From Phylloscopus collybita (lineage: Eukaryota > Chordata > Aves > Passeriformes > Phylloscopidae): a DNA stretch of 64,000 nt. How positions within the stretch are numbered: the first letter of the stretch is position 1; every line of letters begins with the position of its first letter. The notes under the pieces are model-generated. The model was not told the origin of the DNA. It saw nothing but the letters and a program-made list of their open reading frames with translations, and made no database searches. A program made the translations under genes and the position numbers. Location: assembly GCA_027886175.1 (NCBI GenBank), contig JAJNNQ010000004.1:124001-188000 (forward strand), given 5' to 3'. This document shows positions 11,395 through 23,600 of this stretch, piece by piece.

Positions 11395-14249
11395 GCTTGG
11401 TAATGAACCATGCATTTGGGGGGAGAACAGAATCGTTTAGGAAAAATGAATCACTGCAGTAAGTGTCCTATGATCTCATTTAAGATTAGCTTATAGATTC
11501 TAAGTACATGGAATTTAGTCTATATAACAGTTGTGTAGCTCTTTGTGAGTTGTGGCTTGGCTGTTAAGAACCACAAAAATTTCAAATTAAATTTTAATCA
11601 CCTCTAAGTTATGTGACAGATCCCTTCTGTGAAGGGGTTGAGAGAAGCATTTATTTCACTTAATCTTGTTATACTCAAAAAAATGGATGAATATATTCTT
11701 GGACATTCTTACCATATGCTTGTTCTGTGTTTTGGCTGAAGGAACTATGGAAAAGCAAACTGAAATGTGTAAAATATGACTAGGAAGAGGAATTCACATG
11801 CATGTCCTCAGAAAACTTCAACCATAAAATCTTATGTAACTCAGATATTCTAAAACGCTGCTGCACCACATCTGTTCTTCCAGCTGTACTCACTATTTTT
11901 GCCTTTGTGATACCCACTTGCTAGTGGAGAACAAGATGATGGGGAACAGAAGATGTGTCTCTCTACTTCCCAGAGAGGTACAATTTGTTGGCTGCGGTAC
12001 TGTATATAGCAATTATGTAACTGGTTTTTAAATATTAGGGTTTAATGATATCCTAATATAATTTAAGCAGTGTTGAAGGTTCCTATGAGTAAAAGAGAAG
12101 AAGTGTGAAATCCAGTTCTCTTCAGCATTTCAGAAAGGAGATATGAGTCTGATCAAATATGGCTTAATTTTTTCATACAAGGTACAATGATATGATGTCT
12201 CATTTGCTTTCTTCCTAAACAATCAAACAATATGTTCAGTTTGTCATTCCACGTGGTATATTTCCCTAGATTTCCCTAGAGTTCCTAGGAGATGTCACTG
12301 TCTTTGTCTAGCAATTTCTCCATCTGTGATGGGAATCTGAGTATTCTGCAGCCAGCACCACAGCCATAACCCTTGCTGATATCACCTTGATGATGTCACT
12401 TAGGGTTCACTGAGAGAAGAACTGGACTCTTCAACAGCTGCTGGCAGAATCCAGCTCAGCAACTCAGGTCATGGCTGCTTCTATTCCTTTACGGCAGCTA
12501 CATCATTATAAACATTAAGTAAGGAGAGAAACTTCAGCAGAATTTGTGCCTACTACTACATCTAACAGGACTCTCAACTGGATGTACATGGTATTGTTTA
12601 AGTATTATCCCTTTGGTTAATTGCCATGCACACAGCTCTACTAGAATGAAGGCAGAAGCTGGTCCTAAGCATAGCCAACACATCAGAAACTAGCTAATCA
12701 GAAACCAACTGTTGCCCTGAAATACTTATCACAGTATGAAAGTGTGTTAGGTGTAAGTCAAAATAGTATTTCTTTGGGCATTAATGAAGTCAGATTTATG
12801 GTGCTGAGTAGGCAGTGTATTACTTATAATTACAGTATGTATGTGCAACCAACATTTCTTCCCCATTTTATCATTAATGATAAGAAAGTGGGACTAAGAG
12901 GAAGTGTTTTCTGGTCACTGGTTTTATAATTGTAATTCTATTTATTGCCATCAACACAGTGGGAAATTTTGATTTCTCATATCGCACTGGAAAAGAAGGA
13001 AGCAAAACACATGTTCCTCTTGCCTTAGTCTGTCCAACTGAATTTCCCAATATTTGCAGCTTTGCAGAAGCTAATATGCTAAGCTTATGTTTTACTTCTG
13101 CTGACAGAGTACAGCTATTTTTTTAAGGTTGATAGGAGTCAGAATAGATCTTCTGCCATTTGATTGAAAAGAATTCAGCCTAGATTAATTGACTATTTAG
13201 ATATTCACGTTTACAGCCTAGACAAGTAGGTTGTTGCACAGGGTGATGCTAAGCACTGAGAGACAGCGGATCATGGGGAGTGGACCAGCATATACAGTAA
13301 GTTTTGAAGCTAGCTGCAGTTCTTGCTTTTCTTCCTTCTAATCCATTTGCAACTTCTTCTATCCTCCTTAATGTAGTTTTCCTCCTCTTAATTTGGAAAT
13401 GCCAAGCTCATACACCCACAGATTTTGGAAAAATAGATCTATAACTAGTCAGAAGCTTCTGCTTGTTGCAGGAATTGTGATTTCTTCCTGTAGTGTCAAC
13501 TCCTGCTATTCCAGAATGATCTTTGAGATTCAGGGGGAAAATAGTAGGGGCTATTTTAAATGTTGTATTTTTAATCAAGAGCTACCATCCAGTGACCTAG
13601 TTCCATCTGAAAACAGTCTCAAAATATTTCTCATTCTTTCTAATAAACGCCTGCTTTTCCTGCCAGAAATTTCTAGGAATATGTCATAGTATTGATTTTG
13701 TGCTTCTGTCTTCAGATACATGGTTTCACAATGTCCGTGAGACAGTATAAGCCTCCGAATAACAGCACTTAAAAATTATGACTCTGGCTTTTTTCATGGG
13801 TGCGCTTTAAGAGTACCTTCAAAGAGTGGCTACTATTAAATAATCAAACCAAGATATCTTGATGTATTTCTAGTGTTAAGGTGCCATACTGCAAAGATAG
13901 GCTGGAAGTGAAATATAATGATGTATAATATTAGAGTATATTAACTATATATGTGGAGATATTCAAATTAAATTAGAATAGAAAAGCTTTAGTTAATGTG
14001 ATTTATACAGATTTTTTTGGACTGGTTGAAGATTGTCATGTCTGTTCATTTCTTAAACTAGGGAAGAATCCAGCAGGAGCATAAGTAAGGATCCCAGACA
14101 CATTTGCTCTCATCTAATGGCCTTCAGACTTCAAGCATAGTAAATACGTATATATATTTACTTCCTTATAGCACTGATGACTTTTTTTTTAACTTTTTGT
14201 TGATATAGATGAAAGAAAGTTTGTTGTGTATGCCATACTGCTTTTCATT
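11395..14249. other. Intergenic, no feature recognised
   Basis: This is AT-rich sequence with only short frames. I see no repeat family, RNA gene or exon that I can defend. Confidence 0.5.
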
Positions 14250-14375
14250 GCTGTGCAGTGATTAACACATTAGTCTGGAACTCAGGAGAATGAAGTTTGA
14301 TTCTCAGTGCAAAGGAGTATTTCTAAGTGTCTCAATCTCATTTCTCTTTCAGAGAAATGCAGGTAATTTTACTTG
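14250..14375 (+). repeat. tRNA-derived SINE remnant (MIR/AmnSINE-like)
   Basis: The segment reads like the head of an ancient tRNA-derived SINE. An A-box-like GCAGTGATTAACACATTAG (near 14,255) precedes, by about 40 bases, a degenerate B box AGTTTGATTCTCAG (near 14,297). A tail follows that resembles the MIR-type core and end (a TCTCAATCTCATTTCTC stretch near 14,330). Such elements are scattered in amniote genomes. Which family it belongs to is uncertain, and it is too diverged to be a working tRNA gene. Confidence 0.5.
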
Positions 14376-17300
14376 CTTGGTATCATACATCATAAGATTT
14401 GGAGGTGCTCACATGCTAAAGAAGCAGAAAAAATATTTAATATTGAATGCAAGATTTTAATATTTGCACAGAAAAGCTACCAGAGTAAGGATCACTATTC
14501 TCTCTTCACCTTCAAGGTGTTCAAGGACACTGAAATGAGCCTGATATATCAATGTGAGAAGAAAAATACCCATACACAATATATTTCCCACAAACTTTCT
14601 TAGTATTCATAGCATACAAAAAGAAAATTATAGTTTTGTTTATGTGACACATCACTATATTTTCACAATGTTTTTCAAATATTAACAGCAGTATTTTTAA
14701 AATATTTCTGTCCTAGGACAATTTCAAATAAGTAATATCATTTTCTGACACTACAAACAGTCATGTTGCTAGCACACTTATTTTAATTCATTGTTTATTC
14801 ACTTTTATTCTCTTGTGTATGTGAGTTTAAATTCTATACATTTTCCTCTGAAAATACAATCTGTGGCATTGTTTTGCCCTGTGGCTTAAACAATTGCATA
14901 GTATTGAAGTAAATTGGTTCTTTCTGTGGAGCTAATGAACGCCTCAAATGTCATGGTCTTTTTCCTTTGAAGATAGTGGAAGAGTTATTTTTAAAATAGT
15001 AAGATGATTAAAAACCACTGTGAAATTCCTTTCAAATGATTCCAGTTTAATTTGTCCATATAACTTTTTTGTTCTTTTTATCATTTGTTAAAGACACATG
15101 ATTTACAATATTTATTATTGTGCAATGCTGCTTTTGAAGAAATGCATTAGATTTCTGGAAGTGATTGCATAAAATAAAAGACTGTCTGCCTCTTGGGCTT
15201 CATTCTTAACCAGAACATAAGTCAAAAAAATTGTCTTCTTTTGGACATTTCTTATAATATCTGTGTGTCATAGAGTCAATTCTGCTTCGTCTTGCCCAGT
15301 TGAGTTCTTACAGAAGAGACCTTGGAGAAAGGGCAAGGATTAGGATTCCTCTTTCCAACCACTGGAAATTTTTTTAGTTGGTTTGATTAGATTTTGTTGG
15401 TTTGTTGATTTAGATTTTTTGGTGGGAGGGGGTGCCATTTTGTGCTTGTTTATTTATTTGTTTGCTTTTAATTTTGTTTTTAGAAGTATTTTGTCCAAAA
15501 TCAGGTCTTAATGTGAAATTCTTCTATGAAGGACAAAGTTTGAAGATGTGCTAGAGTCTTGATGTGTTCCAGAGGAACTAAGAACTGAGTAGAGTTCTTT
15601 TTTAGTAGCCTAGTATCCTACTTTTTTTGTAGTTTGTCAGCTATTACAGAAAAAAAAAATACAAACCCCAACATCCTTGTATCCTCCTTTGAGAAATTAT
15701 CAAAAGTATGATTTTATTACCTTGCAGACCTGGAGGCCCTTCTTCTTTCTTGAGTTCCAAATACATGTGGGAGTTTTTGGCAGCCTTCCATCCTATGCTG
15801 GTTTTGAAAGGATATTTGGCTGAAATTTAATTTTGTCTTGCAGCAGCATTTAATTAACCTTTGTCCCTCTGAGATGAAGACTTAAAACTGTCAGGAAGTC
15901 TGTTGTCTATCTCTGTTTTCACAAGTAATTGCTAAATGGAGCTGACAAAATACTCCGTCAGAATACTGTCAATTTTGGTAGAAATCTGTAGGGAACACTT
16001 CAATACCAGTAAGTCTGTAGAGGCAGTAACTGGTAAAATAAATATAATCATCTCACAATTATGTGTTCAGCTTCTACTGATGACTCAAGCCCTTTTCCTA
16101 CACAGAATGAAGTCACGATTATTGGCTAAACTACAAATGTCCTTTCCCACCAGGCACAGTACTGTAAGCACTGTTTAATACATAATCCATGGCATAAGAT
16201 ACTGCAAGGAGCAAGGCTGCCTCTCTATCCCTTATTTATTTTAGCCAAACCACTTAAAAGAATGGATTAAAATGCTGAATCAAGATATCCCTAAATTATA
16301 TCACCATTGTGTTACAGACTTGTCTCAGCAAAGATGACTCAGCATTTTAGTGGTGAAGTAATTTTCTAAATTGTAACATAACTATAGAACGTGACAGAGA
16401 TTGCCCAGAAATTAGAGTGGAAGGCAGAAGGCAAGAGAAGTGATGCAACTATTTTTCTTCTCTTGTTTTCTCCATGTTTTTTGTTTGGTTGGTTTTGGCA
16501 GTCTCCCAAGATGTTTCTGTTTAGCTAAACACCAGGTACTTAGTTGCCGATGTGCAAACCTCACTCCAGTAACTTCAGGCTCCATCTTCTTAAAATCTCT
16601 GAGATCAGCAGTCAGCTACTGATCTTGGTGACAAGTCTGCAAACCCAGATGAATTTTGTCAGCCACAGTGGAGCCATTTGAGATAAACCATCTTTTCATA
16701 GATTGGAATCCAGCCTACTTACTAATTCTTTTTACTGTAGTATTTGTGGAAAGTAGAAAGAGAAAATTAGAGAATTCTTGTCCCAGGAGAAGAGTTTCCT
16801 TATTTCCTAGTACAAATACATAAAGATGGTAACAGGACCCATTTTTTGCCTCGTTTGCAGCATCTCAATGTCCTGATGCAGGAAAACAACAGAATTAATC
16901 ACAGAATATGCTAAATACTTTCTTCTAAAAAAAGTCTTTTAAAAAATACTTAAGGACTTTATTTGGTCAGATAAAAATGATGGATCTTTAAATTTATATA
17001 TTTCTTCCTTTCGCTGGAGAAAAGATATCAACACACAAAGGTTCACATAGACTTTCAGGGTATCTGTCTGTCAGAGTTTAGAACTGGTACTCCCAGTATT
17101 TTATGTACATCTTGAAGCTGCATTATACACTAAATGTGTTGTCCTTGGAGCATCAAGGCATTTCCAACCACCATGCAGTTTCCCTCAAAGGCCACTTTGC
17201 AACACATAAGTCTGAGAGTCCTGAAACTTGTCACCCTCAGCTCTTCAGTCTTCTCTATTTTCCGGCAGATTTAAGTGGGTTGATTATACTTATTTAAACT

Positions 17301-17659
17301 TTTTTTTTTTCAGCAGTTTACTCTTTTTTACAAGTGTCTTTTGGCTTTCCAAGAATAAAGTCAGGAAATTTCTACTGCCTTCTCAAGCTCTGTAGCTCAC
17401 AATATGTTGCATCAAGCATTTTAGTTGCCATATTTGTGTCCCGCTTCATTATTCATAGTACATGGTGTTTTTTCCCCACCAGTCACATAATCCATGAACA
17501 GGTGTCTGTTAAAATCTGCAAATGTTCTTTCTTAATGAAAATGAAGACAATAGCACCTGTTGGGTTATAACTGTGTGCTCCTTACCTTCAGGTCTTAACA
17601 CAGTCTTAATACATAAAATACAGGTGAGCTTGAAGGGATACTAGGTAAGTCTGCAGATA
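14376..17659. other. Intergenic, no feature recognised
   Basis: This is AT-rich with T-rich low complexity around 15,370-15,480. No frame has a recognisable domain, and I found no LTR or LINE landmark. Confidence 0.5.
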
Positions 17660-18354
17660 GAAGGCAGAGAGACCTTGACAAATCAGAGGGCTGAGCAATC
17701 ACCAACTGTATGAAGTTCAACAAGGGCCATTTCTGGATTCTGAACCTGAGAGGGGGCAACTATGGATGAACTGGCAGACAAGGGAATGACATTGTGGAGA
17801 ACAGCGCTGCAGAAATGGATGTGGGAGTTCTGGTCAAGGGCAAGTTGAATATGAATCAGCAGTGCCCTGGCAGTGAGGAGGGCCATCTGTTTCCTGGGGT
17901 GTATCAGGCACAGTATCACCAGCCAGGCAAGGGAGGGGATTGTCCTGCTCTGTTCTGCATTGGGACTGCCTCACCTTGAGTGCTGGGGCTTTATATTTGG
18001 GCGGTTTTGGGTGCCAAAACATAAAGAAGATATTAAGTTATTAGGGGCAAAGGAGGGCTACAAGGATGGTGAAGGGCTTCAAGGGGAGGCTGTAAGCAGA
18101 ATGGCTAAGATCACCCTTGGTTTGTTCAGCCTGGAGAAGAGAAGGCTGAGGAAGAAGACCTCATTGTGGTGTTCTACATTCTCATGGGGGTAGGTGAAGG
18201 CGCAGGCACTGATCTCTTCCTCTGTGAGGAAAAGTGTTAGGGCTTGAGGAAATGGCTTGAAGCTGTGCCAGGGGAGATTTAGGCTGTATATCAGGGAAAG
18301 TTGGACTTGTGAGTCCCTTCCAACTCAGAATATTTTTTGATACTATATGTTTTT
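17660..18354 (+). mobile_element. CR1 LINE, 5'-truncated 3' fragment
   Basis: The block preserves the C-terminal end of the CR1 reverse-transcriptase ORF and part of the 3'UTR, broken by frameshifts. Recognisable CR1 peptides include a GKLNM...QQCPGS stretch in the frame from 17,794, GCIRHSITSQAREGI in the frame from 17,873, and SLEKRRLR near 18,130. The characteristic nucleotide run for 'CTGGAGAAGAGAAGGCTGAGG' is present, shifted into the usual CR1 order. After about 18,300 the sequence jumps from the 'CAGGGGAGATTTAGG' region to the terminal 'GTCCCTTCCAAC' motif, so an internal 3'UTR deletion is likely. The end at 18,345-18,354 is a decayed form of the CR1 ATTCTATG octamer. It is non-functional. 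Confidence 0.9.
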
Positions 18355-20088
18355 ACTGAGTACTGTGTGTTTTTATTGAGTACTTTACTGTCTCATCTTT
18401 CCCTTATTTGACACTAAGCTCTGAAAACTGGCATTGCCCAGTTTGGAAAGTACTCCAATACTTGGATTCTTTGGTGGTTTCTCAGGTGCACAGAAGGAAG
18501 ACCAGAAAGAACCTTAAGGAATAGAAAATGGGAAGAGCAAATAGGAAACTCTCGAATGAAAACCATTTTAATGTAACTAAATAATGAAAATAGTGGGTAA
18601 GAAATGCCTTTTTGCTGAATCTATTTGTGGCAAGAAAATCCCTGTCTGAAATGGTGGTCTCCTCTGTCTCTGCCCCATATGATTCTCATTGTTGCTCAGA
18701 TAACAGCTTTGCTGATCATAAGAATTATCAGTCTTAAAAGCTTCAAAGAGTGCTTGTGCAGCACTACTGATTTTCTATGTACTGCTGCATGTTATGTGTA
18801 GTACCAATTTATGCAAAACCTGATGCATGCCCTACAGGCAGGAAAAATTGTATATTTTAGATGCATTTGCAAAAAAAAACAAACCAGAAAACCCCAGCCT
18901 CTCCACTTCTCTCTCAAGATACTCATTTTCCATTGAATACCAGACAACTCTGGTATGTGGGCTTCTGTATGAGGAACTGGACATTTACAATTGTGTGTTG
19001 TGATTTTTTAATTATTGTCATAAACTTCCTTTCTGCCAGTGAATTAGACTGCCATTTGGGATTTTTTCAGATAATGAGTCAGAAAAATGAAATATTACAA
19101 CACAATGCTGAATTTTTATAGTCCTGACCAAGTGTTTTTTCTTCAGATGCAGTTCTCAGGATCTGCACATCACACATAGTGATGTTGTGCTACAGGAGAG
19201 GATTTCTTAACATCGCATGGGAAAAAATAGCTCTTTGCCCCTTTCTCAGTCTGATCAGGTGCAAAAGGATTCTTTACAAGCAGTGATTTGTTACTACAAG
19301 CTCTAGTAAGCCATACTTTTGAAATTAGGCAGTCTCAGAAGAATGATGGAAGAGTAGAGGTAATTCTTTGTACATATATTTTACATGGGGGAAAATAGGT
19401 TTTGTATACATAAATATTCTGTGCACCTTAGACCTGTAATGACATTTAAACAGCATAGGTGGGAATCAGACCAGGGATTTTTTTTCTCACACTGTATTTG
19501 GTATACAGTGACAAAAAACTGGAACATTCCCATTCTTGGCAAAGCACATCCATTTAGTGAAATGGAGCACAGAGCTTCAGAATCTACTGAATACGTTTAG
19601 GCCTTACAGCCAGAAATTAATTGCCTACTGCAGTGGTATGGATTCTTTTCAATAAACAGTTCAACACAATATGAAAGAAATTCTGTTGAACTAGAGTGGC
19701 TCTTTTTCTGTAGAGAATGAGTTTTTGGGAAACAGAGAATATATTTCTCAGTCTGTCTGAGCACAGAACCATGAATCAGTATAAAATGACCTGGTTATAT
19801 CCAGAGCAGACCCACAGGTATGAGGATTTTGTGGGTGTGTCTGGCTCCTTTATCCAAGATTACTTGAACTGAGTTTATGGTGGGTAGGTGTTGATGTTGT
19901 GTAACCAGTGATATTGGGTAACCCTGTAACCAGTGTGAATTGAACAGGCTGAGCAAGCTCAGTTCTCCTAAGCAAGACACCTGAGCTGTAAAACCTTCTG
20001 AATGATCCAGGAAGAATGATGAAAGAGTGAGTAAGTCTGGAAAATTAATATAACCTCAGCACCTGGAATAAATTTCCTTTGGACCAGC
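18355..20088. other. Intergenic, no feature recognised
   Basis: This is AT-rich sequence. Short frames only; no repeat landmark or exon can be supported. Confidence 0.5.
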
Positions 20089-20635
20089 TGTGGCTGATTG
20101 ACCTCAGCTGGATATTAGGTGTCCAGGAAGTTGCTCTGTCACTCCCCCTCCTCAGCAGGATAGTGGGGGAGAAAAATCAGATGAAAAAGCCTTGTGGATC
20201 AAGATAAAGGCAGTTTAATAAAGATAGATCAAAGACTGTGCATAGTAGCAAAGGAGAACAAAAATTCTCTCAATCTTGTCAGCAGGCTATGTCCAGTCAA
20301 GTAGGGTCTCAGAGCACATAGCAGTTGGTCCCGAGAACAAACATTCAAAGAACGAATGCTTCCCACTCCTGTCTCTTATCTTTTATTGCTGAACAGATGC
20401 CACAATTTATGGATTATTCCTGGGTCAGTTTGTCCAGCTGTCCTTGTTGAAGAATATCCTTGAGTGAAGGGCAGCCTTGAGTGAAGGGCATCCTTGATGC
20501 TGTGGGAGCCCTGCAGCCAAAACACTGGTATGTCATCAACATCCTTCTAGCTCCAAATACAAAATACAGCATTATCAGTACTGCTATAGAAAAAATCAAG
20601 TCTACCCCCTACAGACCCATTATGCAAGCTGGACA
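20089..20635 (-). mobile_element. ERV LTR, about 547 bp (avian family)
   Basis: On the plus strand the block runs TGTGGCTGATTG...GCTGGACA, giving TG...CA ends. Its layout resembles an LTR family that is common in birds. The U5-side signature is a C-rich 'TCACTCCCCCTCCTCAGC' block followed by 'GTGGATCAAGATAAAGG' and 'CAGTTTAATAAAG', which read in reverse gives the usual TTTATTAAACTG...CTTTATCT order. I therefore orient the LTR on the minus strand. Flanking bases (ccagc, ggata) do not form a target-site duplication. No retroviral gene is adjacent, so it is a solo LTR. ERVK-like is my guess, not a firm call. Confidence 0.7.
20461..20494. repeat. Tandem duplication, 2 x 17 bp, inside LTR
   Basis: TGAGTGAAGGGCAGCCT is followed directly by TGAGTGAAGGGCATCCT, with one mismatch. 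It is a small local duplication within the U3 part of the 20.09-20.64 kb LTR. Confidence 0.9.
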
Positions 20636-23600
20636 GGATATCACAGTGAATCGGTGGTGGAAGTTTTGTTTGAACTATTTTTGGTTTAGTTTTTACTCTC
20701 CTAGCCTTGTGAAAGGTGAAGTCTCCCTGGCAGTTCAGACAAATTAGATTCCTAGAAAATCCAAAAATTAATCTAAGCCTATAAATGCACCCTTAAAGGA
20801 GGAAGAAATTAGCTGTAAATAATGTTTCCTACATATGTTATTTGGAGTTGCATAACACTGTAGCAGGCTGCAATATAGGGAAGAATGCATAGATCCATAT
20901 CCTAGAGTCAAATGTATCATACTGTAACCAAGTGAAGTCTGTTATTTGTGTGAGAGTAACTCCAAGAACATTGGAAAATTATTGCAGTAAGTAACTAAAG
21001 AAATGCTGTGCAATGAGGTGATATCTGCACCAAATTGTTATCTAGCTGTACAAGCTTAATACTGTCCATATGCATGAACCATGGAATAGTCTCCAAGCCA
21101 TGCAAATGCAGCCTGCATTCAGCAGAGCAGGACCACAGTGTGCACTGGGGACCTCGAGCTGTAAAGGAATCTTCTAGGTGGTGCATGTGTGAGGTCAAGC
21201 TAAAAATGCTGATCTCTTTGGAATTAGAGTATTGTCAGTGATCTACATGTTTTTCTGTAGAAAATGCTGGAGTGTAAAAAAATGTGTCTGAAATAGACTG
21301 CAAATGATAGTGAAGCAAAATATTATGTAACCTGAATAATGTATGTAGAGGTCTCAGTTTAATATTTAACATAGTATCTTCTCATCTTCTGTCTAAATTG
21401 TACTTATTTTGATCTCTCATCTCATGACAGTACAAAGAATTTTTAAGTGAGAATGTTTCTCACTGGGAGCTGTCAAACTAGCCTTAATAAACTTTGTTAG
21501 CTACTATTTCTCCCACACAGTTATATCCTCAAACATGAGACCCTCTACAATCATGCTAATCCATAAAAGTTTGGAAGTCTCTCTGGCCTGAATTCATCAA
21601 CTGTCCTGTGTGCCAACACAGCAAACAAATGCATATTTCAAAGATGTACATTATGTCTTTTTTACCCTACTCTCTTTAACCCCAGTCAGCAGAACAGAAC
21701 CTAGCTTGTTAATTTTTTTTTCAGATCAATCAGTCTTTTGATGCATAATGTTACTTTTTTGTACCAGTAATGAATTGCTTTAATGGAAGTTAAAGAGCTG
21801 CTGATGCCAGTTCCGCTGGCATGGATATGAATAAGGGGCCTCCAGAGCAAGTATTTACCCATGGGAGGTCAGGAAATAGGGAATACGGGATGCTAAGGTC
21901 ATGACAGCAAGGATTTAATGTTCTACTGGGCAGTAGCCAATGTTACACCTGCATAAATATATAAAGCTAAAATTCTCAAAGTAAAAGCATTGAGATGTCT
22001 CTCCTAGCACCTCATCTGTTACATCTGCTCTCAATTCCTAAACAGCCAGGTACATCCAGGAAGACTAAAGTGGCTAATGCCATCTAAACTGTTCACAGAG
22101 ACAGGACTGTGATGCCTGATCAGTCTGCTTATTTGCAGTTCTCCACACATACGTAGAGAAAGTTCTACTGTTTCCACATTTATAAGCTTTCTAAGGGTGT
22201 TTCCTATGAAAATATCACAAACAGATTGCAGTGGTTTATTTTTGGTGAGCAACGATCCCATTATCCCAGCAGAGGGAAGTCTGGAGACATTGTCAAAGCA
22301 GATTGAGTTTTATAGAAGTAAAACCAACTTGATGTCATAAATATACCAGAATTAACTAGTGAATGCCTTCCTTTTCAATTATATGACTGCAGAAAATTAT
22401 TAGCTGATGTTATTGCTTAGTATGCATTTGGAAATGTTTGTTTTTAAGCTGTACTCTTAAGGGTAGTATCTGGAGCCTTAAATTCATTAGTAGTGTCACT
22501 TGACTTCCTATAAAAATTACATCTGTTTTTGTAAGTTGTTCGAACTTGTAAGTTATTGAGAGAAGTGTGATATAGTATTTGGGATTTCTTTCCCCTCTTT
22601 ATGTATTTTACATGTGAAAAGTAGATAACAGATCTTCACAAAAATTAAAGAAATTATGCTTTAATATATTAAAAGCATCAGGTTTTATAGAAAGGGATAT
22701 ATATTACCTAATGAATACTCTTCTGGTATTTAACGGAATGTTATGTTGTAACAAGTGGGGGGAAAAAAGGTGGGGTTTTTCCTTCTTTTTTCTTTCTCTC
22801 AAGTGTTCTTCTCCTGCAGAAACAAGAGACAATGTAACGGTATCTCCAAAAGGGAATTCTGCTGACCTACCTATGGTGAACAGATGCCTAAGAAATGCAT
22901 AAGTGACCGAAGTCTGTAATGTAAAGGTAATCATGAGAAAAAAAAAAGATTCCTGATTAGTCATGAGAGTGAGGAAGAACAATTACTTGTTTGTTATTTA
23001 ATGTATTGAAACTGGAACAGACTCACAACTGAGTGGCTTAGGAAAAATTTGATCTCATGTTCTAAAGGGATGGAAAAGTCTGGCAAAAGCTACACAGTGC
23101 CAAGATGATATTATTCTGAAGTGATAGGAAATAAAATATTTGCAGAAACAACCAACCACAGACTCCTACTCAATTTACTGAGCAAGTCTGCTTGGCCTTC
23201 TAGGCAAGCCCTTGCCACAAAACTGCACTCCAGAATTTGAAATTTCATTTTAATATTAATAGTTCTGAAAAGGAAAAATAAGTAAGAAATTGAACCAGAT
23301 GCACACTGCTACTTGAAGCGCAAGAATGCTGACTTACCATCACAAGGAACTTCAACTCCAGTGGTTTCTCTTCCTCCCTTAAGCCTTCCCCAAGGACTGT
23401 TGATCCCAGTACTGCAGGAGCAAACAGTGTGAACGTATATATCTTCTCCCTATTCTCCTCCGTTCATAATATAAGCTAAGGCCACAGCAGTTTATACATG
23501 TCAGGCTGGAAGCAGTGGTAGGGCTGTAAAGAATATGCCATCCTCATTATAGAAGTGAGGGGTCCATGGATATCTGACCCCAGAGCTAAGCTACTGGCTT

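Noticed and set aside
14250..14310. Possible tRNA gene from A- and B-box-like motifs
   Set aside because: The cloverleaf cannot be formed convincingly and the boxes are degenerate. A SINE remnant fits better.
17873..18193. 106-codon plus frame with protein-like motifs
   Set aside because: It is the frameshifted C-terminal end of the CR1 polymerase, annotated as part of the repeat and not as a gene.
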